In this document: piece after piece, positions 50,986 through 57,814 of the stretch | Layout of the letters: each line of letters opens with the position of its first letter | How positions within the stretch are numbered: the first letter of the stretch is position 1 | DNA from: an uncultured Oscillospiraceae bacterium | Lineage (GTDB): Bacteria; Bacillota; Clostridia; Oscillospirales; Oscillospiraceae | NCBI GenBank assembly: GCA_934667815.1 | Contig: CAKUMO010000009.1 | Location: 1 to 64,000 of the forward strand | DNA length: 64,000 nucleotides | Direction: 5' to 3' | The notes under the pieces: model-generated | Told to the model about the DNA's origin: nothing | Database searches by the model: none | What the model saw: the letters and a program-made list of their open reading frames with translations, nothing else | Program-made: the position numbers and the translations under genes

Positions 50986-51396
50986 CAGACTGTCAAAAAA
51001 CTATCCAACCGAAAGCTTCGGAGGGAGGAATAGTGTAATACTACGATTCTTGATTTCATCAAGAATCCCGTGCGCTTTGCGCACTATGGAGCACGCCGAC
51101 GGCGTGCTCCACGTCTTGCGCAGAATTTGACGCGCCTGCGGCGCTATGAAAAGCCGTAGGCTTTTCATGAAATTCTAGTATGAAAGGGAACCGTCACACC
51201 GAGCCGCAGCGAGGCGTTTCGGAGCGCAACCGCCGCGAATGCGGCGGCTCTTAGCGCGGAGATGGGTTTCCTTTCGCGTTCAATAACCCGCCGCAGCGGC
51301 CAAAATTGCAAAATAATACTACAAATTTATATTTTATATTTTTCAATTTTGCAGGCAGCTTGTCAAAAAAGTCCAAAAGGACTTTTTTGACAAGCT
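50986..51396. mobile_element. Non-coding repeat element, copy 1 (with nested insertions)
   Basis: This 411-bp element begins near ACTGTCAAAAAAC and ends in the hairpin TTGTCAAAAAAGTCC...GGACTTTTTTGACAAGC. Read in reverse complement, copy 2 (57572-57767) matches it in blocks: the CTTTCGCGTTCAATAACCC and CGCCGCAGCGGCCAAAATTG segments and both ends. Relative to copy 2, copy 1 carries two extra blocks, at 51036-51180 and about 51195-51263. It encodes no protein. This element fills most of the 493-base gene-free interval. Confidence 0.75.
51036..51180. repeat. Nested block of five consecutive hairpins inside copy 1
   Basis: Perfect or near-perfect hairpins occur in a row: 51045-51067, 51070-51084, 51088-51110, 51132-51144 and 51147-51167. 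The block is absent from copy 2 and is bounded by TA on both sides (GTAATACTA ... CTAGTATG), as if inserted at a TA dinucleotide. Confidence 0.7.
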
Positions 51397-51427
51397 AAAA
51401 CGAGCGTGGCTTTGCCCCGCTCGTTTT
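51397..51427 (-). terminator. Terminator of the zinc-ribbon gene; right flank of repeat element copy 1
   Basis: CGAGCGTGGC / GCCCCGCTCG stem (51401-51423, one mismatch) in an A-run/T-run frame, so it can act on both strands. It resembles the hairpin at 50954-50985. Confidence 0.8.
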
Positions 51428-51430
51428 AAA

Positions 51431-52099
51431 TTATGCAACAGAATCGATCTCGACGTGCTTCGTCTCCCACTCAAGGAGCTTGACGGGCATCCAGATCGTG
51501 TAAATTCCGACCGTGACGATGCACAGCAGGCACCACAGGATCCATTTGCCAAAAAGCTGGCCGCCGGTACCGTTGAACTTCAGGCGATAGCCGCCGATCA
51601 CGGTGTTGCGGTACTTCCAACGCAGATACCAGCATTTCAGTGCCGGGACGGCAAAGCCCAGAGAGAGGGCGGACAACAGACCAATGACCAATGACATGCC
51701 GAAGTGTGCCGCCGTGCTGCCCTCAAAGCGGGAGCTTCTCCAATCGGTCATGGGTGCACCGAAGCTCTGCGGGATTGCTCCACCGCCGGCGGGCATGGGC
51801 GGTGCAGGCGGCATGGGAGGAACCGGCGGTACGGCGTTGCCGCCCACAGGCTCATAGGGCTGCGCAGGTTCGAAAGTCGCTGCGGGCTCATAGGGCTGCG
51901 CAGGTTCGAAAGTCGCTGCGGGCTCATAGGGCTGCGCAGGTTCGAAAGTCGCAGCCGGTTCATAGGCCGTCGCTGGCTCGTAGGCAGACTCGGGCATGGG
52001 AACGGGCTTGGGTTCCGGCTCGGTCACAACCTTCGTGCCGCAGTTGCCGCAGAAAGCCGCGCCCGGCTCAAGCTGTGCGCCGCAATTATTGCAATACAT
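51431..52099 (-). CDS. Zinc-ribbon, DUF898-like membrane protein
   Basis: The 222-residue protein begins with a zinc ribbon MYCNNCGAQLEPGAAFCGNCG. A low-complexity Tyr-Glu-Pro-Ala-rich linker follows, built of three perfect 12-residue repeats (YEPAATFEPAQP), then a Pro/Met-rich part and a C-terminal membrane domain with KFNGTGGQLFGKWILWCLLC, resembling DUF898/YjgN. Function unknown. The start at 52099 is preferred because GGAGG lies 7 bases upstream and it begins right at the zinc ribbon. It follows trxB by 21 bases in the same operon. Confidence 0.75.
   Translation of the reverse strand: MYCNNCGAQLEPGAAFCGNCGTKVVTEPEPKPVPMPESAYEPATAYEPAATFEPAQPYEPAATFEPAQPYEPAATFEPAQPYEPVGGNAVPPVPPMPPAPPMPAGGGAIPQSFGAPMTDWRSSRFEGSTAAHFGMSLVIGLLSALSLGFAVPALKCWYLRWKYRNTVIGGYRLKFNGTGGQLFGKWILWCLLCIVTVGIYTIWMPVKLLEWETKHVEIDSVA
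51851..51958 (-). repeat. Three tandem 36-bp repeats in the zinc-ribbon gene
   Basis: Units at 51851-51886, 51887-51922 and 51923-51958 are identical except at the last few bases. They encode the 12-residue linker repeats. No spacers, so not CRISPR. Confidence 0.95.
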
Positions 52100-52120
52100 T
52101 TCATTTACCTCCACATATTA

Positions 52121-53026
52121 TCACTGATCTTTCAGGAATGCACAGGCGGAAAGTGCGGCGGCCGCGCCGTCGGAAACGGCAGTGGCAACCTGACGGTACT
52201 GCTTTGTGCGGCAGTCTCCGGCGACGAAAACACCCGGCGTGCCGGTCAGACAGTGCTCATCTGCGCAAATATATCCCGCTGCATCCAGCTTTGTGACATT
52301 GGCGAAGGGTTTGTTCTCCGGCTCGGTCCCGACGGCGAGGAATGCGCCGTCAACGTTTAGGTGCAGTTCCTCCTCCGTCGCGGTGTTCTTTAAAAGCAAG
52401 GCGTTCAGCGTCTCGCCGCCCTCATAGGCCGCGATGACGGTGTTATAAAGGCACTCGACATTTTCCTTCTCGCAGACGGCCTGCGCTATCGCGGCCTCTC
52501 CGGTAAGCGTCGGGAGGTTCTGAACGACCGTGACCTTGCGGCACAGCTCACTCAGGAGCATGATCTCCTGCAGGGCAGTATTGCCGCCGCCGACGACGGC
52601 GACGTGCGCACCACGGTAAAAGGCTCCGTCGCACACCGCGCAGAAGGAAATGCCATTGCCGATGAAACGTTCCTCGCCGGGCAGGCCGAGGCGGCGATGC
52701 CGCGAACCGGCTGCGATGACGACCGCACGGCAGGGATAGCGGCCGCTTTCGCCGATGACCGTCTTGATCTCGCCGTTTTCGATACCGGTCACGGTGTCGA
52801 GATCGATGTCCGCCCCCAGTGCCATGGCCTGCTCAAGCATCCGCTGTGCAAGCTCATTGCCGCTGATACTCTCAAATCCCGGATAGTTCTCCAGCTTCGG
52901 GGAAAATGTGACCTGCCCGCCGAAGGTGTCCTTTTCCAGCACCAGCACCGATTTTCCTGCACGGCGGGCATAAATCGCGGCAGTCAGGCCTGCTGGGCCT
53001 GCGCCGATCACCACAATGTCGTGCAT
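52121..53026 (-). CDS. trxB: Thioredoxin reductase
   Basis: The 301-residue protein has FAD-binding VVIGAGPAGLTAAIYARRAG at the start, redox CAVCDG near residue 133, NADPH-binding VAVVGGGNTALQE and GVFVAGDCRTKQYRQV. It is encoded two bases after nrdD, whose C-terminal domain is a glutaredoxin-like fold with CPKC. The likely role here is feeding electrons from NADPH to that fused redoxin for deoxyribonucleotide synthesis (inference from operon and domains). Confidence 0.95.
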   Translation of the reverse strand: MHDIVVIGAGPAGLTAAIYARRAGKSVLVLEKDTFGGQVTFSPKLENYPGFESISGNELAQRMLEQAMALGADIDLDTVTGIENGEIKTVIGESGRYPCRAVVIAAGSRHRRLGLPGEERFIGNGISFCAVCDGAFYRGAHVAVVGGGNTALQEIMLLSELCRKVTVVQNLPTLTGEAAIAQAVCEKENVECLYNTVIAAYEGGETLNALLLKNTATEEELHLNVDGAFLAVGTEPENKPFANVTKLDAAGYICADEHCLTGTPGVFVAGDCRTKQYRQVATAVSDGAAAALSACAFLKDQ

Positions 53027-53028
53027 GT

Positions 53029-55413
53029 TTATCCCCTCTCTGTCTGGCGCTCTGCAAAGGCGCGGATGTTGGAGGGATTTTCAACGCGCTCCACTTCCCT
53101 GTCATTTTCAAGGATCAGGAGCGTCGGCGCCTGCTTGACGCCGTAGGCGCGGGCAAGCTCGGGCGTCTCGTCCGCAACGACCAGCTCATATTGCAGGCCC
53201 GCATCGTTCAGGAACTTTTTCGCCATGACGCACTTCGGGCAGGTCTTAGTCGTGACCAACACCAGGCGGCCGTTTGCCGTCTGCTTTGCAGGCTGCGCGG
53301 CGGGCGCGGACTCTTTTTCCTGTGTGAAATGTGCCTGCATGGACGCGCCGATGTCATAGACCTTGCGGTCTTTATACTCCTGAGCCTTGCCGTCGTTCCA
53401 GTTCTGCACCGGACGGTAGTAGCCCGTGATGCGGCTGTAAACCTCGGTAGGCTTGCCGCAGATCGGGCAGATCTTCTGTTCACCGGCGAGGTAGCCGTGC
53501 TCCGCGCAGACGGAATAAGTCGGTGAAAGCGTGTAATAGGGCAGGCGGTAGTTCTCCGCGATCTTGCGCACCAGATTGGCAGCCGCTTTCCAGTCGGGCA
53601 GCTTCTCACCCAGGAACGCGTGGAACACGGTACCGGAGGTGTAGAGCGTCTGGAGCTTGTCCTGAATGTCCAGTGCGGTGAAAACATCCTCGGTATAACC
53701 CACGGGCAGATGCGAGGAATTTGTATAATAGGGCGTTTCGCCCTCCTTGGCCGCGGTAATGATGTCCGGGAAGTCCTTTTTGTCGTGCTTGGCCAGACGG
53801 TAGGTCGTAGACTCGGCAGGCGTGGCCTCAAGGTTATAGAGGTCGCCGTACTGCTCCTGATAGTCCGAAAGGCGCTCACGCATGTGGTTCAGGACGTCCT
53901 CGGTGAACTTCTGCGTTTCGGGGTGCGTCATGTCCTTGCGCAGCCACTTGGCGTTCAGGCCGACCTCGTTCATGCCGATCAGGCCGATGGTGGAGAAGTG
54001 GTTCTCGAACGTGCCGAGGTACCGCTTGGTATAGGGATACAATCCCTCATTCAGGAGCTTGGTGATGACGTCGCGCTTGATCTTCAGAGAGCGCGCGGAA
54101 ATGTCCATCAGGTGATCCAGCCGCTTGTAAAATTCCTCCGGCGTGGCGGAAAGATAGGCGATTTTCGGCATATTGATCGTCACAACGCCTACAGAGCCGG
54201 TGGATTCGCCGCTGCCAAAGAAGCCGCCGGACTTCTTGCGAAGCTCGCGCAGATCCAGACGCAGGCGGCAGCACATCGAGCGGATGTCGCTCGGCTGCAT
54301 ATCGCTGTTGACATAGTTGGAAAAATACGGCGTGCCGTACTTCGCGGTCATTTCAAAGAGTAGGCGGTTGTTCTCCGTCTCCGACCAGTCGAAATCGCGC
54401 GTGATGGAATACGTCGGGATGGGATACTGGAAGCCGCGTCCGTTGGCGTCGCCCTCGATCATGACCTCGATGAAGGCCTTGTTGACCATATCCATCTCTT
54501 TTTTGCAGTCCTTGTATTTAAAGGGCATCTCCTTGCCGCCGACAATGGCCGGAAGCTCCGCCAGATCGTCCGGCACGACCCAGTCGAGTGTGATATTGGA
54601 GAACGGCGCCTGCGTTCCCCAGCGCGATGGCGTATTCACACCGTAGATGAAGGACTCGACACACTTTTTGACCTGCTCATAGCTCAGATGATCCACTTTG
54701 ACGAAGGGCGCAAGATAGGTATCGAAGGATGAAAACGCCTGTGCGCCAGCCCATTCGTTCTGCATGATGCCAAGGAAATTGACCATCTGGTTGCAGAGGG
54801 ACGACAGATGCTTTGCCGGAGCGGAGGTAATCTTGCCGGGCACGCCGCCAAGCCCCTCCTGAATGAGCTGCTTGAGCGACCAGCCCGCGCAGTAGCCCGT
54901 CAGCATGGACATATCATGGATATGAATGTCGGCGTTGCGGTGGGCGTTTGCGATCTCGTCATCATAGACCTCGGAGAGCCAGTAGTTCGCCGTGATTGCG
55001 CCGGAGTTTGACAGGATCAGGCCGCCGACGGAGTAGGTCACGGTAGAGTTTTCCTTCACGCGCCAGTCGCGCACCTTGACATAGCTGTCCACCAGCTCTT
55101 TATAGTCCAGAATGGTGGACTTCATGTTGCGCAGCTTCTCGCGCTGACGGCGGTACAGAATGTAGGCCTTGGCAACATCGTCATAGCCCGCACGGATAAG
55201 CACGGATTCCACGCTGTCCTGAATGTCCTCGACGGCGATGAGTCCCTCCTTGATCTTCGGCTCAAAATCCGCCGTGACCTTGAGCGCAAGGAAATCGATC
55301 ACGGAATCGTTGTACTGCTTTTCCTGTGCGTCGAATGCCTTGCGGATCGCGTGGGCGATCTTGGATAGATCAAACTCCACGACCTTGTCGTTTCTCTTTA
55401 TAACCTGATACAT
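53029..55413 (-). CDS. nrdD: Class III ribonucleotide reductase fused to a glutaredoxin-like domain
   Basis: This 794-residue protein makes deoxyribonucleotides anaerobically using a glycyl radical. An ATP-cone (MYQVIKRNDKVVEFD..., 1-90) comes first. The radical-enzyme barrel holds SMCCRLRLDL, the C-terminal zinc site CAEHGYLAGEQKICPICG, and the glycyl-radical loop RITGYYRP near 690. From about 715 a redoxin domain follows (LVLVTTKTCPKCVMAK). The start at 55413 has GGGAGGAAG upstream; the longer frame to 55581 lies in nrdG. The fusion and the adjacent trxB suggest thiol rather than formate as reductant. It differs from the second nrdD at 57815-59992. Confidence 0.93.
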   Translation of the reverse strand: MYQVIKRNDKVVEFDLSKIAHAIRKAFDAQEKQYNDSVIDFLALKVTADFEPKIKEGLIAVEDIQDSVESVLIRAGYDDVAKAYILYRRQREKLRNMKSTILDYKELVDSYVKVRDWRVKENSTVTYSVGGLILSNSGAITANYWLSEVYDDEIANAHRNADIHIHDMSMLTGYCAGWSLKQLIQEGLGGVPGKITSAPAKHLSSLCNQMVNFLGIMQNEWAGAQAFSSFDTYLAPFVKVDHLSYEQVKKCVESFIYGVNTPSRWGTQAPFSNITLDWVVPDDLAELPAIVGGKEMPFKYKDCKKEMDMVNKAFIEVMIEGDANGRGFQYPIPTYSITRDFDWSETENNRLLFEMTAKYGTPYFSNYVNSDMQPSDIRSMCCRLRLDLRELRKKSGGFFGSGESTGSVGVVTINMPKIAYLSATPEEFYKRLDHLMDISARSLKIKRDVITKLLNEGLYPYTKRYLGTFENHFSTIGLIGMNEVGLNAKWLRKDMTHPETQKFTEDVLNHMRERLSDYQEQYGDLYNLEATPAESTTYRLAKHDKKDFPDIITAAKEGETPYYTNSSHLPVGYTEDVFTALDIQDKLQTLYTSGTVFHAFLGEKLPDWKAAANLVRKIAENYRLPYYTLSPTYSVCAEHGYLAGEQKICPICGKPTEVYSRITGYYRPVQNWNDGKAQEYKDRKVYDIGASMQAHFTQEKESAPAAQPAKQTANGRLVLVTTKTCPKCVMAKKFLNDAGLQYELVVADETPELARAYGVKQAPTLLILENDREVERVENPSNIRAFAERQTERG

Positions 55414-55424
55414 TTTCTTCCTCC

Positions 55425-56108
55425 CTATTTCCCCCGAAGCTGCGCCGCGGGGATTCCCTTTCTGGCAGAGGCCAGACATTGTTCCATTTTTTCGCGGCTT
55501 GCGGCGTGCATTCCCTGGCAGAGAATGTCGCCGGAGTCCACGAACTCCTGCAAAAAATATCGCTTTGCGCCGCTCAGCCATGCGGAGATCACTTCAAAAT
55601 CCGCCGGTTCATGCAGCTCGTCGACCACGGTCGTACGGAATTCATAATCCGTACTTCCCTGCATCAAAAGCGCCGCGCTGTGTCGGATGTCCTGCATGTT
55701 TACGGGAACGCCCGCCGTTATTTCGTACTTTTCCGGGCAGTTTTTGATGTCCATCGCCACATAATCAACCAATCCGGCTTCCATCAGCGCCTCAAGCCGC
55801 GCGGGGAACGCGCCGTTCGTATCCAGCTTCACGGCAAAGCCGCGTTCGCGGATATGCCGCAAAAAAGGCTCTAGCGCAGGCCGGAGCAACGGTTCTCCAC
55901 CGGTGACGGCCACGCCGTCGAGCAGTCCCTGACGGGTATCAAGAAAGCGGAAGAACGTTTCCTCGGAAATATTTTCACCTGTGCCTGTGACGAGCGGCGT
56001 ATTGTGGCAGAAGGGGCAGCGGAAGTTGCAGCCCGACAGGAACACCGTGCAGGCGACGCGCCCGGGATAGTCCAGAAGCGTCAATTTTTGCAAACCGCCG
56101 ATTCGCAT
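55425..56108 (-). CDS. nrdG: Anaerobic ribonucleotide reductase activating protein (radical SAM)
   Basis: The 227-residue protein begins RIGGLQKLTLLDYPG and has the radical-SAM cluster CNFRCPFCHN (residues 27-34), GGEPLL and KLDTNG. It belongs to the longer NrdG2-type activases that generate the glycyl radical on NrdD. It is the only activase gene in this window, 11 bases upstream of the redoxin-fused nrdD; the second nrdD has none next to it, so this enzyme may serve both. A promoter with NrdR-box-like palindromes precedes it. Confidence 0.93.
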   Translation of the reverse strand: MRIGGLQKLTLLDYPGRVACTVFLSGCNFRCPFCHNTPLVTGTGENISEETFFRFLDTRQGLLDGVAVTGGEPLLRPALEPFLRHIRERGFAVKLDTNGAFPARLEALMEAGLVDYVAMDIKNCPEKYEITAGVPVNMQDIRHSAALLMQGSTDYEFRTTVVDELHEPADFEVISAWLSGAKRYFLQEFVDSGDILCQGMHAASREKMEQCLASARKGIPAAQLRGK

Positions 56109-56146
56109 AATTGCCTCCCAAATTTAGTGATGTCTTTCTCTCGCAG

Positions 56147-56203
56147 GCACAACATCTAGTGCTGCACCCTAGATAGAATACCCTCTTTTCCATAGTTTGT
56201 CAA
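56147..56203 (-). promoter_or_regulatory. nrdG-nrdD-trxB promoter with NrdR-box-like palindromes
   Basis: On the minus strand, TTGACA (56198-56203), 17 bp, TATTCT (56175-56180). Two adjacent 16-bp boxes, ATTCTATCTAGGGTGC (56164-56179) and GCACTAGATGTTGTGC (56147-56162), resemble the NrdR consensus ACACTATATATAGTGT; the second is the better match. One overlaps the -10 box, so repression by NrdR with dATP is likely (inference). Confidence 0.65.
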
Positions 56204-56228
56204 GCGTGAAAACGCGGGCAATTTCCAC

Positions 56229-56259
56229 AAAAAAGCGCCGACTGTTTTGACAGACGGCG
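56229..56259 (-). terminator. Terminator of the HTH gene
   Basis: On the minus strand CGCCGTCTG / CAGTCGGCG with one mismatch, six-base loop, then C and TTTTTT (56229-56234). Confidence 0.75.
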
Positions 56260-56274
56260 GCTTGAATTTCGTCG

Positions 56275-56514
56275 TTATTCCTGATAGACCAGAATATCCT
56301 CAATTTTACACTGTAACACGCAGCAGATGCGTGCGAGAATGTCCAAGTCAATCTTTTCGATACTTCCCTGATACCATTTATCCACGACCTCGAAGCGTGC
56401 GCCAATGCTCCGCGCCAGCATGTTGCGGTTGATGCCGCACACGTCCATCAGCTCTCTGAGCTTCAGGTGCACCGTGCCATAATCCTGCATCGTTATGATC
56501 GAACGTCCCTGCAT
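56275..56514 (-). CDS. Small XRE-type helix-turn-helix regulator
   Basis: The 79-residue protein is a single Cro/C1-type domain: LKLRELMDVCGINRNMLARS, then VDKWYQGSIEKIDLDILARICCVL and the final IEDILVYQE. Proteins this small usually repress their own or neighbouring genes. The start at 56514 has GAGGTG seven bases upstream; TTG 56520 is an alternative. It is followed by its own terminator, so it is not in the nrd operon. The AT-rich stretch 56521-56674 holds no gene. Confidence 0.85.
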   Translation of the reverse strand: MQGRSIITMQDYGTVHLKLRELMDVCGINRNMLARSIGARFEVVDKWYQGSIEKIDLDILARICCVLQCKIEDILVYQE

Positions 56515-56674
56515 AAGCAATCACCTCAACCAGATACTACATTCGTGGTAATCTATTGACATTTTATCTTACAATAGTTACTATTAGAATAGCATCTATT
56601 TAAAAGATAACTATATGTAAGCTTCAAAGAAAGTCTTAATTTTATTAAATAATCGCCGCACTGGTCGAAGAAGC

Positions 56675-57532
56675 CTAGCGGCGGAATTTGCGCTCGATCT
56701 GCGTCTGCGCATAGGCAAGCATCCGTTCGGACTTCGTCCCGAGGGCGGCCTTGAGCAGCGCCCGCTCGTCTGCAGCTCCCTGCCCATGCAACACATGGAA
56801 CGCGCCGGCATCGCTGCCGCAGCCGACCGTGCCGCCGTCAGAGACGACGCGCGCGGCATTTTCCTGCTGCTGCGCAAGCAAACGGCGCAGCACAGCATCC
56901 GGATGACGCCCACAGCCGATGAGATTTCCGATCGTCGCCAAAGTCGGCACCCAGACCGTCTCCGTTTCACTCAGGCGGCGCAGCGTATCGCGGCTCAGAT
57001 ACGCACCGTGCTCGATGGATTCCACGCCCGCCTGCAGCGCCGCGCAAACTGCGGCGTCGCCGTTGGCGTGTGCCATGACGGCAAAGCCGCGCTCGTGCGA
57101 AAGATCAATCATCTTCCGAATGTCCTCGGGTGCAGGCCCGGCCTCGGTCAAGCAGCCGAATTCATTGAAATCGATCAGACCGGAAATCATCAGCTTGATA
57201 AAATCCGCCTGTTTTTCCTCGGCCTCGTCCAGAAGTGCATCGTATTCGTCCCAATCAGAAAAGCCTCGCCCGATGAATGCGCCGTAATGCCCGCGCCTGT
57301 AAATGGGAAAAGCCGGACTGCGATAGTCGATGCCGTATTCTCGGCTGAGCGCACGCGCACGAAGACTCACACCCCACGCATCACCGCCGTCGCGGAGGAA
57401 GCGCACACCGCGCGCGTGATAATCTGCCAGCCGTGCGCGGAGCAGCGCGTCGTCGGGTGCAGCCTTCTGTGCGCCGATGGCGTGCTTCCAGTCCACGCCG
57501 TCCAAAATCATATGAATATGCAGGTCTTCCAT
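56675..57532 (-). CDS. Amidohydrolase-family metal-dependent hydrolase
   Basis: The 285-residue protein has amidohydrolase metal ligands in order: HIH at residues 5-7, Lys in FIKLM (~115), His in MAHANGD (~153), His in SIEHGAYL (~173) and Asp in GSDAGAF (~240). It resembles imidazolonepropionase/prolidase-type members but begins directly at the first metal motif and lacks the flanking beta-sandwich of most relatives (usually 380-450 residues). It may be a compact form or a shortened gene; the ribosome-binding site GGAG before ATG 57532 suggests it is expressed. Substrate unknown. Confidence 0.8.
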   Translation of the reverse strand: MEDLHIHMILDGVDWKHAIGAQKAAPDDALLRARLADYHARGVRFLRDGGDAWGVSLRARALSREYGIDYRSPAFPIYRRGHYGAFIGRGFSDWDEYDALLDEAEEKQADFIKLMISGLIDFNEFGCLTEAGPAPEDIRKMIDLSHERGFAVMAHANGDAAVCAALQAGVESIEHGAYLSRDTLRRLSETETVWVPTLATIGNLIGCGRHPDAVLRRLLAQQQENAARVVSDGGTVGCGSDAGAFHVLHGQGAADERALLKAALGTKSERMLAYAQTQIERKFRR

Positions 57533-57547
57533 AAGATTTCTCCAAAA

Positions 57548-57571
57548 AACCGCGCGAACTTTGTCGCGCGG
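57548..57571. repeat. Left 24-bp hairpin flanking repeat element copy 2
   Basis: The 24-bp hairpin sequence AACCGCGCGAACTTTG... (57548-57571) is an exact copy of 57768-57791. CCGCGCGA and TCGCGCGG form the stem. Confidence 0.95.
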
Positions 57572-57767
57572 CTCAGCTTGTCAAAAAAGTCCCTTTGGAC
57601 TTTTTTGACAAGCTGCCCACAAAATTGCAAAAACAGAATTTGTATTTTTATTTTGCAATTTTGGCCGCTGCGGCGGGTTATTGAACGCGAAAGGGAACCC
57701 TGACGGTTCCCTTTCACACTTTCCTTCCCTCCGAAACTTTCCGTCAGATAGTTATTTTGACAGCCGG
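57572..57767. mobile_element. Non-coding repeat element, copy 2 (inverted relative to copy 1)
   Basis: This 196-bp element has ends CTCAGCTTGTCAAAAAAG and, in reverse complement, CCGGCTGTCAAAATAAC, which share an imperfect terminal inverted repeat GCT(T)GTCAAAA. Inside are the hairpins TTGTCAAAAAAGTCC/GGACTTTTTTGACAA (57579-57613), AATTGCAAAA/TTTTGCAATT, and GGGAACCC/GGGTTCCC-type. It matches copy 1 (50986-51396) block by block and codes for nothing. It fills the interval between the amidohydrolase and the second nrdD. Confidence 0.8.
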
Positions 57768-57795
57768 AACCGCGCGAACTTTGTCGCGCGGTTTT
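57768..57795 (-). terminator. Terminator of the second nrdD; right flank of repeat element copy 2
   Basis: The 24-bp hairpin (stem CCGCGCG/CGCGCGG) lies 20 bases after the nrdD stop. On the minus strand the tail after the stem (TTCCGG) is poor in T, whereas the plus side has TTTT; its exact duplicate is at 57548-57571. Confidence 0.55.
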
Positions 57796-57814
57796 CGTCT
57801 ATTACTATATAGCT

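Noticed and set aside
51851..51958. Possible CRISPR array because of 36-bp repeats
   Set aside because: The repeats are contiguous without spacers and encode a protein linker; no cas genes are present.
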